53,429 nucleotides of DNA, from the NCBI RefSeq assembly GCF_018531495.1, contig NZ_JAHDTI010000025.1, positions 1-53,429 on the forward strand. The letters run 5' to 3'. The translations under genes and the position numbers were made by a program. This document shows, one piece after another, positions 42,075 through 50,368 of this stretch (positions are counted from its first letter, which is position 1; every line of letters starts with the position of its first letter). The notes below the pieces were generated by a model. The model worked only from the letters and a program-made list of their open reading frames with translations. It was not told the origin of the DNA and did not search any database. This stretch comes from Nonomuraea sediminis (GTDB lineage Bacteria; Actinomycetota; Actinomycetes; Streptosporangiales; Streptosporangiaceae).

Positions 42075-43823
42075 GTGCATTCCCTTCGCAAGTGGATCGT
42101 CGTCGCCTTAGGCGTCACTCTGGCCTCCTCCGCCTCACCGGCACTGGCCGACCCGAAGCCTGTGGACGTGCAACTGCTGTCCCTCACCGACTTCCACGGC
42201 TACATCACCCCGCAGAACAACGCCACCGACGGGACGATCAAGGATCCGCAAGGGAACACCCTGGTGGTGGGCGGCGCGCCGTACGTGGCGACGCATCTGG
42301 ACAAGCTCCGGCAAGGCCATGAGAACACGGTCACGTTCTCGGCCGGTGACAACTTCAGCGGCTGGCCGACCGAGGTGTCCTACCACGCCGACGAGCCGAC
42401 GATCGAGTTCCTCAACAAGATCAAGCTCGACTTCACGACCGTGGGCAACCACGAGCTCGACCGGTCGCTGGAGTTCCTGCGCGACCACATGGGCGAGGGC
42501 GAGTGCTTCGGCGAGATCGGGGTCGACAGCTGCTTCACCGACTCCGACGGGCGGCAGTTCCACGGCGCCGACTTCGCCATCTCGACGGCCAACATCACGC
42601 GGAAGGGCGACACCCGGCCGGTGCTCCCGCCGTACGTGATCAAGCGCTTCCAGGGCATCCCCGTCGGGTTCATCAACCTGACCACGCCCACCACGGTGGA
42701 CGGCTCCACCTCCTACCAGCCGTCACTGGACAACCTGCCGCTGGTGGAGACGGCCAACAAGTACGCCGCCATCCTCAAGCGGCGCGGCGTCAAGGCCATC
42801 GTCGCCAACGTGCACGAGGGCGGCAAGGCCGGAGACGACTACAACGGCTGCGCCGACCAGAAGAACGGGCCGATCTGGGACTTCGCCGCCAACGCCTCGC
42901 CCGACATCGACGTCATCGTCACGGGCCACTGGCACTGGTACTTCACCTGCTCGCTACCCGACCCGGCGGGTAACCCCCGCCCGGTCGTCGAGGCCGCCAA
43001 CCACGGCCGCCTCATCAACGAGATCAACCTGAAGCTCGACCACCGTACCCGCGACGTCATCAGGTCCGAGACCACCGCGGTCAACCACCCCGTGACCCGC
43101 GACGTCACCCCCGACCCCGCCATGGTGAAGCTGGTCGACCACTGGAACGCCAAGCAGAAGGAGACCTACGCCAAGCCGTACGGGACCATCACCGGCGACC
43201 TCACCAGGACCCGCGACGCGACGGGGCAGAGCACGCTCGGCAACACCGTGGCCGACGTGGCCTACTTCGACTCGCAGCGGACCGAGGGCGGCAAGGCCGA
43301 CCTGGCCATGGTGGCCGTCGCCCCGACCAAGGGCTCCAACTCCCTGCGCGGCGACCTGCTGTTCGCCAAGGGCACGAACCCCGCCGACAGCGACGGGCAG
43401 GTGCTCATGGGCGAGTCGTGGGCGGCGTGGGGTTACGCCAACCCGGTGCTCACGGTCTCGGTCAAGGGCTCGCAGCTCGAGCAGGCCCTGGAGCAGCAGT
43501 GGCAGACGCAGGCCAACGGCACCGTGAAGTTCGCGCCGCTGGCCGTGTCCAAGAACGTCCGCTTCTCCTACTCCGCGAACCGGCCCGTCGGGGACCGGGT
43601 CAACCCCGCCGACGTGATCGTGAACGGGCAGCCGCTCGACACCGGCAGGACCTACCGGCTCGCCGCGCTGGCCTACACGCTGATCGGCGCCGACGGCTAC
43701 CCCGCCTTCGCCGGGTACACCGACGCCGTGCGCGGCAACCGCGACTACGAGGCCATGCGGGCCTACCTGCGGCAGGGGCCGGTGGCCCCGCCCGCCCTGA
43801 ACCGGGCGGTGCCGCTGATGTAG
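42075..43823 (+). CDS. Secreted 5'-nucleotidase / 2',3'-cyclic phosphodiesterase
   Basis: A 582-residue exported enzyme (signal peptide MHSLRKWIVVALGVTLASSA...ALA). The metallophosphoesterase domain has all expected metal motifs: LTDFHGYI, FSAGDNFSGW, TVGNHELDRS, ANVHEGGKAG and VTGHWHWYF. The C-terminal nucleotide-binding domain contains STLGNTVADVAYFD and GESWAAWGYANPVLTVSVKG. It hydrolyses nucleotides to nucleosides and phosphate outside the cell. GTG at 42075 follows GAGGAG. Lying 46 bases after the permeases and before a strong hairpin, it is probably the last gene of the ROK-controlled operon. Confidence 0.92.
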   Translation: MHSLRKWIVVALGVTLASSASPALADPKPVDVQLLSLTDFHGYITPQNNATDGTIKDPQGNTLVVGGAPYVATHLDKLRQGHENTVTFSAGDNFSGWPTEVSYHADEPTIEFLNKIKLDFTTVGNHELDRSLEFLRDHMGEGECFGEIGVDSCFTDSDGRQFHGADFAISTANITRKGDTRPVLPPYVIKRFQGIPVGFINLTTPTTVDGSTSYQPSLDNLPLVETANKYAAILKRRGVKAIVANVHEGGKAGDDYNGCADQKNGPIWDFAANASPDIDVIVTGHWHWYFTCSLPDPAGNPRPVVEAANHGRLINEINLKLDHRTRDVIRSETTAVNHPVTRDVTPDPAMVKLVDHWNAKQKETYAKPYGTITGDLTRTRDATGQSTLGNTVADVAYFDSQRTEGGKADLAMVAVAPTKGSNSLRGDLLFAKGTNPADSDGQVLMGESWAAWGYANPVLTVSVKGSQLEQALEQQWQTQANGTVKFAPLAVSKNVRFSYSANRPVGDRVNPADVIVNGQPLDTGRTYRLAALAYTLIGADGYPAFAGYTDAVRGNRDYEAMRAYLRQGPVAPPALNRAVPLM

Positions 43824-43830
43824 GACTCCG

Positions 43831-43860
43831 GGTGCGGGGGACCCGCGTCCCCCGCACCCG
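43831..43860 (+). terminator. Perfect 12-bp GC hairpin ending the sugar operon
   Basis: Arms GGGTGCGGGGGA (43831-43842) and TCCCCCGCACCC (43849-43860) enclose six bases, starting seven bases after the nucleotidase stop. An insertion sequence begins ten bases further on. Confidence 0.75.
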
Positions 43861-43869
43861 CGCGGGCAC

Positions 43870-44967
43870 TGCGCCTGCCGATAATTACATCCGCCCAGGT
43901 CACGAGCATGTTGGGCTTGGCGTGGCGTGCACCAGTTCCGGCACCAGGCAAAGCAACACGTGCGGCATGATGATCGGCCATGCTCCTTCGCCTGGCCTAT
44001 CTGACCATTACCAACGCCTTCGCCGCGCTGCGGCTGCTGCCGATGGGCGATCGGGACAAGGACGTCGAGATTCTCGCCCTCGAACGGCAACTCGGCGATG
44101 AAACCAGAGTGAGATTCGGCCCGGAAGACCGAGCTTTTGTCGCCGCGCTCCTGACATCGCTGCCCCGCGAGGTCCTACGCCGGCTACGGCTTCCCGTCCT
44201 GCGCCTGGTCCAGGAGAATCCCGCCTGGGGCTACCGGCGGATACGCGGAGAGCTCGCCACGCTCGGCATCAAGGTTGCGCCCTCCACCGTCTGAGAGATC
44301 CCCAAGCAGGAAGATCTCGATCCGGCACCCCAGCGGGCCTCCAGCACATGGGCCGACTTCCTGCGATCGCAAGCCGACGCCCTGCTGGCCTGCGACTTCA
44401 TCGAGACCATCACCCTCAACGGCCAGCGCCAATTCATCCTGGCCGTCATCGAGCACACCACCAGGCACGTCTGCGTGCTTGGCACCACCACTCCCCCGCC
44501 CGCCACTTGGGTCATCCAGGCCATGAAGGATCTCGTGATGGAACTCGAAGATGCGGGCTGCCGAGCCCGCTAGCTGATCCGAGACCGGGATGCGAAGTTC
44601 CCCGCTCTCATGGACGGCATCCTCGCCGACGTAAAGATCCGTGCTCACTAGTATCTGGGTGCCGCGAATGAACTCAATCATGGAGCGATGGGTGCAGTCG
44701 TGCCGCCACGAACTCCTCGACCGCTGCCTACTGTGGAACGAACGCCACATGCGGCATGCCCTACGCGAATACGAACGGTTCTACAACCAGCACCGCGCCC
44801 ATCAGGCCCTGGGCCAAGCAGCCCCGCTGCGCACCACCCCCGATCCATTCACGGATCCAGAGCGAATCATCCACCTGAATGTACGCCGCCAAGACCGGCT
44901 CGGCGGCGTCCTCCACGAGTACTCACATACTGCTTGACCTGCATGGACGGAATTTTCGGCAGGCGCA
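43870..44967 (+). mobile_element. Insertion sequence copy A with 33-bp terminal inverted repeats
   Basis: The left end (43870-43902, TGCGCCTGCCGATAAT...) and right end (44935-44967) are imperfect inverted repeats of 33 bases, both beginning TGCGCCTGCCGA when read inward. CAC precedes the left end and follows the right end, a possible 3-bp target duplication. The element, 1098 bases, carries one dead integrase-core transposase gene in the plus direction. The same ends occur at 45821-47028, 22093-23211, and singly at 19530, 19682 and 30795. Confidence 0.88.
43980..44937 (+). pseudogene. Transposase of IS copy A, inactive
   Basis: The N-terminal part MLLRLAYLTITNAFAALRLL leads to LPREVLRRLRLPVLRLVQEN and GIKVAPSTV, then TGA at 44294. 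Compared with copy B it lacks short segments (after LERQ and after LRRLRL). The middle continues in another frame as ADALLACDFIETITLNGQRQ, with an in-frame TAG just before LIRDRDAKFPALMDGIL. The end is MNSIMERWVQSCRHELLDRC to LHEYSHTA. The D, D and E of an rve-type catalytic triad are visible across the pieces, but stops and frame changes make it dead. Confidence 0.85.
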
Positions 44968-45222
44968 CACCTGAAATCTCATTGACGTGAACGATCGAGG
45001 CCGATATTATTCCCTTGCACTAGGTATGCCAATATTATTGCGAGAATCCGTCCGGCGCGTCATGCTTGACGTATTCAAGCACTGATATGAGCAGAGCATG
45101 GATTCCCCCAAGGTGTTGAGGAATCTGTTTTCGAGTCATTTGGTGCTGACATCTTATGTGCGGGTCGGCGCTGGATGAACTCGTCGGTTATGCCTAATCG
45201 AAGTGCGATAGCGAGGATTTCC

Positions 45223-45720
45223 ATGTCTTCTCCAGCCGATGAGGCACCCGACCCGCGCGAACTGTCATTAGTCGAGGCCCATTCGGTAATTGCGAGGGAG
45301 ACGCTTCGGTCCCTGACGGCGAAGACTCTGGAGATCGCTCAAGAGTTCCCAGAAAAAGTGTCCGACCCGGTCAAGGAGTCTCTGGCGGCTACAGAGCAGT
45401 CGAAATATACCGTCCGAGTGTTAATGGGTGGATTCTTCACTGTTGACCTTGACATCTGGTTCCTGGATACCGACTACATCTTCAGCGGGGTCGCCGGGGG
45501 AATTGCGCTGGGTGGGCAGGCGACGTGGGGTACCGCGTGGTTCAACTACCCGATCGAGAAGATCATCGGGTGGGATGCACGGTTCCAGGTAACCTACTGG
45601 ACTGCGACCACGGTCATTAACTTCTGGGGTATGCGTGGTGAGATCATCGGGTCGATCGTCGCCGGTGGACTCGGCATCGGCGGCGGCCTTGCGGGTGGTC
45701 AAGGCACCTTTAAACGTTAG
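45223..45720 (+). CDS. VapA-like protein (possible beta-barrel virulence-factor relative)
   Basis: ATG at 45223 with GAGG six bases upstream gives a 165-residue protein (MSSPADEAPDPRELSLVEAH). A helical N-terminal part (ETLRSLTAKTLEIAQEFPEK) precedes a glycine-rich beta domain: FSGVAGGIALGGQATWGTAW, TYWTATTVINFWGMRGEIIG, VAGGLGIGGGLAGGQGTFKR. The spaced F-S-G-x-A-G-G-I-A...W-G...G...G-G-x-G pattern recalls the eight-stranded barrel of Rhodococcus equi VapA/VapB. No signal peptide is visible. GC content is lower than that of its neighbours, and two insertion sequences flank it. The match is by motif memory only; a generic lipocalin-like barrel is the alternative. Confidence 0.55.
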   Translation: MSSPADEAPDPRELSLVEAHSVIARETLRSLTAKTLEIAQEFPEKVSDPVKESLAATEQSKYTVRVLMGGFFTVDLDIWFLDTDYIFSGVAGGIALGGQATWGTAWFNYPIEKIIGWDARFQVTYWTATTVINFWGMRGEIIGSIVAGGLGIGGGLAGGQGTFKR

Positions 45721-45820
45721 GTCCGCAGGTTAATGTGCGCAGGCGTGCCGACTATGCCGACCTGGAGCTTATGATCCGCTGTATCGATCGCAATTCCTTC
45801 ACGATACGCGTCTTCAACTC

Positions 45821-47028
45821 TGCGCCTGCCGACAATTACATCCACCCAGGTCATGGCCTTGGGGGGTTCTGTGTGGCGTGCGCGAGCCTCGGCCGCCAGG
45901 AGAGGGAGACGCGTGCGGCAGGATGATCGGCCGTGCTCCTTCGTCTGGCCTATCTCGCTGTCACCTTCACCGCGCTGCGGTTGCTGCCGATGGGCGATCG
46001 AGATTCTCGCCCTGCGTCACCAGATCCCAGTTCTGGAGCGGTAGCTCGGTGCCGATACCAGAGTGAGATTCGCTCCCGAGGACCGAGCGTTTCTCGCCGC
46101 GCTCCTGGCATCGCTGCCGCGCGAGGTCCTGCGCCGGCTGCGGCTCATTGTCCGGCCGGATACCGTCTTGCGCTGGCACTGTGATCTGATGAAACGGCGT
46201 CATGCCCGTGTCAGCCGGCCGAGTCGGCCTGGGCGCCCGCTGACGGTCCGCTCCATCCGTGTCCCTATCTTGCGCCTGGTTCGCGAAAATCCACCACAGG
46301 ATATCGGCGGCTGCACGGAGAGCTCATCAAGATCGCACCGTGCACGGTCTGGGAGATCGTCAACCAGGAAGGGCTTGAACCGGCACCCGATCGGGCGTCC
46401 ACCACATGGGCCGACTTCCTGCGCTCGCAAGCCGACGCCCTGCTGGCCTGCGATTTCATCGAGACCATCACTTTGAACGGGCAGCGCCAGTACATCCTGG
46501 CGGTCATCGAGCAGGTCACCAGGCGCGCCCGCGTGCTGGGCACCACCGCGCACCCGAACGCCAGCTGGGTCATCCAGGCGATCAAGAATCTCGTGACGGA
46601 TCTGGAGGATGCGGGCTGCCGGGCGCGCTACCTGATCCGAGACCGGGACGCCAAGTTCCCGGCCCTCATCGACGAGATCCTTGCCGACGCCGCATCCAGA
46701 CCATGCTCACCGGTATCCGGATGCCGCGCATGAACGCGGTCATCGAGCGGTGGGTGCAGTCGTGCCGGCGCGAGCTGCTGGACCGCTGCCTGATCTGGAA
46801 CGAACGTCGCCTGCGGCACGCCCTGCGCGAGTTGAACAGTTCTACAACGAGCACCGAGCCCACCAAGCCCGGGCTCAGGCGGCACCACTGCGTACTGTCC
46901 CAGATCCGATCGCCGATCCGAAGCGAATCGACGACCTGAACATTCGCCGACGAGATCGGCTCGGCGGGGTTCTCCACGAGTACTCACATGCCGCTTGAAC
47001 TGCGTGGACGGAGTTTTCGGCAGGCGCA
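45821..47028 (+). mobile_element. Insertion sequence copy B with 33-bp terminal inverted repeats
   Basis: The left repeat (45821-45853) and right repeat (46996-47028) match those of copy A in sequence and orientation. At 1208 bases it is the longest copy and retains segments lost from A. No target duplication is evident. It lies in direct orientation to copy A with the VapA-like gene between them. Confidence 0.88.
45933..46998 (+). pseudogene. Integrase-core (DDE) transposase of IS copy B, inactive
   Basis: Pieces in three frames: MLLRLAYLAVTFTALRLLPM; MRFAPEDRAFLAALLASLPR with RLRLIVRPDTVLRWHCDLMK; ADALLACDFIETITLNGQRQ, ILAVIEQVTRRARVLGTTAH and LIRDRDAKFPALIDEILAD; then MNAVIERWVQSCRRELLDRC and RRDRLGGVLHEYSHAA with stop at 46998. 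Together they give a ~330-residue rve-type transposase in which D (ACDF), D (RDRD) and E (IERW) form the DDE triad. A deletion after GDRD, a TAG at 46042-46044 and several one-base shifts disable it. The family belongs to the IS3/IS481 integrase-core group; its exact name is not known to me. Confidence 0.85.
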
Positions 47029-47148
47029 GAGCCGTGCTCGTCGAGCGTTCCTCTAACGGAACATCAATTCATGATCATGTTCGAGCAGTGAACACGACCC
47101 GCCGACCGCTCGGCCTCGCGTTGGATCGCTGCGGTCTGATCGTCGCGT

Positions 47149-48213
47149 TCAGCAGCCCGTCAAGCTGTGCGACAGGAAGGGCAGCAGCTGGGTGATCTCA
47201 TGGTCGACTGCTTGTTGTTCGGTTGCCGAGAGGGGTCGGAAAGGCGTCAGCCGTACCTCGCCTGCGGTGAAGGACCAGGTGCCGCGGACGTAGCCGTCGA
47301 CGAGGAGGGTGGGGCGGACCATGGCCTGTCCGGGGGTCACGTGTTTGCGGTCGGCGTCGGCGATGATGCGGCTGCGGTCGGCGTGGCCCAGGAGAGCGTT
47401 GTCGTAGGCGGGAAGCAGCCGCGCCGGGGCGGGAGTGTCGGGGTCAGGTAGCGGGGTGTCGGGCAGGTCGAGGAGTTGCTGTCCGTCCGGGCCGGTGTAG
47501 TGCCGCAGTTCGGTGCCCATCTCCGGGATGATCTGGTCCAGCCGGGTCAGGCCGCACCAGGCCTGGACGTCTGCCACGGTGGCGGGTCCGAAGGCGGCCA
47601 GGTAGCGGCGAATCAGTTCGTGGATGGCGGTGGGGTGGGCGCCGTCGACCGGGGCGGCCGTGACGGTGATCGATGATCGGTTGCTCCAGCCGCCCCAGGA
47701 TGCGGTGGCTGGGTCGTGGATGAGTGGGGTGCGCAGTTCGATTTCACCGGCGAGAATCCTGCTGTCGCGGCCGAGGTGGCGGGCCGCGAGGTGTCTGGCG
47801 AGTTCCTTTCGGGACAGTGGTCCGTTCTCCAGCAGTGCGCGTCCGTCGGCCATCAGCGTTTCGGTGTCAAGTCCGGCGTTGTTACGCCGGAAGTACGCCG
47901 AGTCGGCGGTTCGGTTCAGGACGGGCTGCAGCACGGGCCGAAGCCGGCGGAAGTCGTCGGCTGCGGCGAGGTGCATCGTGCTGCGCAGGAAGCCGGAACG
48001 CACCACCCGCCGGTCGGCGAGCAGGGCGGTGAGTTCGGCGTGGGTGAATCGGCGGATCCGGGTCCACAGGCCGACGTAGGGCCAGTTCGGCTCCTGTGCC
48101 TGCATGGCGACCAGGTGGCCGATCACCTCCAGGGGCGTCCGGTTGGTGCGCTCCAGCAGGAACTGGCGCTGGAGCAGAGCTCGGTTGAGGGTGCGCCGGG
48201 ACAGGGTGATCAT
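47149..48213 (-). CDS. AlkZ/YcaQ-like winged-helix DNA glycosylase-family protein
   Basis: The 354-residue HTH_42 superfamily protein starts at ATG 48213 (MITLSRRTLNRALLQRQFLL). LVAMQAQEPNWPYVGLWTRI contains Q-A-Q (Gln38 and Gln40), the position of the catalytic Q-x-Q motif of AlkZ, which unhooks azinomycin interstrand crosslinks. RRVVRSGFLRSTMHLAAADD, FGPATVADVQAWCGLTRLDQ, LLPAYDNALLGHADRSRIIA and PTLLVDGYVRGTW are also conserved. It probably repairs alkylated or crosslinked DNA; many paralogues are uncharacterised. The start overlaps the stop of the oxidoreductase (ATGA), so the two are one operon. Confidence 0.85.
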   Translation of the reverse strand: MITLSRRTLNRALLQRQFLLERTNRTPLEVIGHLVAMQAQEPNWPYVGLWTRIRRFTHAELTALLADRRVVRSGFLRSTMHLAAADDFRRLRPVLQPVLNRTADSAYFRRNNAGLDTETLMADGRALLENGPLSRKELARHLAARHLGRDSRILAGEIELRTPLIHDPATASWGGWSNRSSITVTAAPVDGAHPTAIHELIRRYLAAFGPATVADVQAWCGLTRLDQIIPEMGTELRHYTGPDGQQLLDLPDTPLPDPDTPAPARLLPAYDNALLGHADRSRIIADADRKHVTPGQAMVRPTLLVDGYVRGTWSFTAGEVRLTPFRPLSATEQQAVDHEITQLLPFLSHSLTGC

Positions 48214-49196
48214 GCCAGCCGTACCGAGACGTTGCCTCGGTAGTCGCCCCGGAGCATGGACAGAAAGGCGTTGGGCACGCCGTCGATGCCGGTTTCGACC
48301 ACGGTCCGCGGATACACGAATCGACTCTGTACCAGCGCTGTGCGGAAGTGGTGGTGCCAGGCGGCGATCTGGTCGGGCGTGTGGTAGCAGGAGAACGGCA
48401 GCAGCTCGACCTGCCTGGTCTGGGCGGCGGCCGGGTCGGGCTCGGGGAAGCGGTCGGGTGCGGCGCCCAGCTGGGTGGACAGCGATCCGCACAGGGCGAA
48501 CCGCGCGCCTGGCGCGGCGACCTCGAGCGCGGCGTCGTACAGCGCCCCGCCGACGGTGTCGAAGAAGACGGTGATGCTCTCCGGAGCCAGCTCCTTGAGC
48601 GCGGCGACCGGGTCGTGGTGGTAGTCGAAGGCGGCGTCGAAGCCGAGCTCGTTGACGAGGTAGTCCGCCTTGGCCTGGCTGCCTGCGCTGCCGATGACCT
48701 TCTTGGCGCCCAGGTTGCGGGCGATCTGCCCGGCCAATGAGCCGACGCCTCCGGCCGCGCCGGAGACGAACACGGTGTCGCCCTGGCCGACCTTGGCCAC
48801 ATCCGCGACGCCGTAGTAGGCGGTCGGCCCCTGGCCCAGGTGGTAGCTCGGGTCGGGGTAGGCATCCGGGTCCAGCTTGACGTAGGAAGCGGCCGGGCCC
48901 GCCGAGTGCGTGCTCCAACCGCTCATCGACTGGACCAGGTCGCCTTCTTTCAGCTCCGGGCTGGCCGAACGCAGAACAGTGCCGATCGCCATGACGCCGA
49001 CCCGCTGACCCGGCTGCCACGCCGGGATTGGAAGGTGGCAGTCGGGCCGCATGAGTTCGAGGTAGGTAGCGGCAAGGCCCAGGTAGTCGGTGCGGACCAC
49101 GACCTCGCCGTCGATCTGCGTCTCAGTGACGGTGAAGTGCTCGGGTCCGGGGACAGCTGCGATCTGGGCGGTCAACTGAATCTCGCGAGTCATCAT
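48210..49196 (-). CDS. NADP-dependent oxidoreductase (MDR superfamily, CurA/leukotriene-reductase type)
   Basis: The 328-residue medium-chain reductase has AIAAVPGPEHFTV-like N-terminal strands, GQGPTAYYGVADVAKVGQGD, a Rossmann site VFVSGAAGGVGSLAGQIARN and late GIDGVPNAFLSMLRGDYRGN, all typical of zinc-free MDR enal/enone reductases that saturate activated C=C bonds with NADPH. No zinc-binding Cys cluster is visible. The start is ATG 49196 or 49193. It is divergent from the WYL regulator, and an inverted repeat lies between them. Coupling to the AlkZ-like gene suggests joint protection against electrophilic compounds. Confidence 0.88.
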   Translation of the reverse strand: MMTREIQLTAQIAAVPGPEHFTVTETQIDGEVVVRTDYLGLAATYLELMRPDCHLPIPAWQPGQRVGVMAIGTVLRSASPELKEGDLVQSMSGWSTHSAGPAASYVKLDPDAYPDPSYHLGQGPTAYYGVADVAKVGQGDTVFVSGAAGGVGSLAGQIARNLGAKKVIGSAGSQAKADYLVNELGFDAAFDYHHDPVAALKELAPESITVFFDTVGGALYDAALEVAAPGARFALCGSLSTQLGAAPDRFPEPDPAAAQTRQVELLPFSCYHTPDQIAAWHHHFRTALVQSRFVYPRTVVETGIDGVPNAFLSMLRGDYRGNVSVRLA

Positions 49197-49214
49197 GGTG
49201 ACGACCCTATTCAG

Positions 49215-49241
49215 ACTTCCGGCCAGTTTTTGACCGGAAGT
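49215..49241. promoter_or_regulatory. Inverted repeat between oxidoreductase and WYL genes
   Basis: ACTTCCGG (49215-49222) and CCGGAAGT (49234-49241) are perfect arms, with a further CA/TG match inside. It sits 19 bases from the oxidoreductase start and 18 from the regulator start, in the only 62 bases that separate them. Confidence 0.65.
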
Positions 49242-49258
49242 GCAGGGATGATGGTGAC

Positions 49259-50275
49259 ATGGCCAACACCAGTTCCCGCACGCTCACGCTGCTGTCGCTG
49301 CTGCAGACGCACCGCCACTGGTCCGGCGCCGATCTGGCCGATCGCCTCGGGGTCTCCGAACGCACTCTGCGCCGGGACGTCGACCGGCTGCGTGAGCTCG
49401 GTTATCCGGTGCAGGCCTCCCGGGGCACCGACGGCGGCTACCAGCTCGCGCCCGGGGCTGTGCTGCCGCCGCTGCTGCTCGACGACGAGGAAGGGGTCGC
49501 ACTGGCGGTCGGCATGGGCGACGCCGCGCAGAGCGGAATCGCGGGCATGGAAGAGGCAGCGGTGCGCGCGTTGACCAAAGTGGTGCAGGTCCTCCCAACT
49601 CGCCTACGCGCCCGGGTGAACGCGGTGCGCGCGATGACCGTCTCCGCGACGCCCGCCGGACCGGTCGTCCCCGCGGAGGTGCTGACCGCGATCGCCCAGT
49701 CCTGCCGGGACCAGGAACGGCTGTGCTTCCACTACACCGCGCGCGGCGGCTCGCAGACCGAGCGCGAGGTGGAACCTCATCGCCTCGTGGCGCTCGGCGG
49801 CCGGTGGTACCTGGTGGCCTACGACCTGGCCAGGCACGACTGGCGCAGCTTCCGCCTCGACCGGCTGACCCAGCCACGCAATATCGGAGCCCGCTTCCGG
49901 CAGCGGCCTCTGCCCGGCGGGGACGCCGCCGCGTTCGTGCGCGCCTCGGCACAGATTCCCAGAGCCCACACGGTCGTCGTGTTGGTCCATGCGCCCGCCG
50001 AACACATACGCCGGATGGTCGGCCAGTGGGGCGTCATCGAACCGGTCGACGGGGACCGCTGCCGGCTCACGATGGTGTCCACCAGCCTGGACTGGCCAAC
50101 CCAGGCGCTGGGCAATGTCGGCGCCGAATTCGACGTGATCGAACCGCCGGAGTTCGTCGATCACCTGAGAGATTGGGGCACACGATTTCTCAACGCCGTC
50201 GGCAGATCAGCGGCCCCAGTCGAAGATCTGTCGCCACCTGAGTCCTCCATACCCCCCGGATCTAGGAATTCCTGA
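49259..50275 (+). CDS. YafY-type regulator with HTH and WYL domains
   Basis: A 338-residue regulator. The N-terminal HTH_11 domain is LSLLQTHRHWSGADLADRLG, VSERTLRRDVDRLRELGYPV followed by the wing ASRGTDGGYQLAPG. The WYL domain is at about residues 140-215: REVEPHRLVALGGRWYLVAY, then RHDWRSFRLDRLTQP, with W-Y-L intact. WYL domains sense ligands such as nucleic-acid pieces or small molecules. ATG at 49259. It is most likely the regulator of the divergent oxidoreductase/AlkZ-like operon through the repeat at 49215-49241. Confidence 0.88.
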   Translation: MANTSSRTLTLLSLLQTHRHWSGADLADRLGVSERTLRRDVDRLRELGYPVQASRGTDGGYQLAPGAVLPPLLLDDEEGVALAVGMGDAAQSGIAGMEEAAVRALTKVVQVLPTRLRARVNAVRAMTVSATPAGPVVPAEVLTAIAQSCRDQERLCFHYTARGGSQTEREVEPHRLVALGGRWYLVAYDLARHDWRSFRLDRLTQPRNIGARFRQRPLPGGDAAAFVRASAQIPRAHTVVVLVHAPAEHIRRMVGQWGVIEPVDGDRCRLTMVSTSLDWPTQALGNVGAEFDVIEPPEFVDHLRDWGTRFLNAVGRSAAPVEDLSPPESSIPPGSRNS

Positions 50276-50368
50276 ACGGCAAGATCCCGCCTGTATCCGG
50301 TCGCCCTCAGGCGTCTGGAAATCAAGTACAACGTCGAGGGGCTTGCCCGAAGGCGGGGAGGCTCCGCG

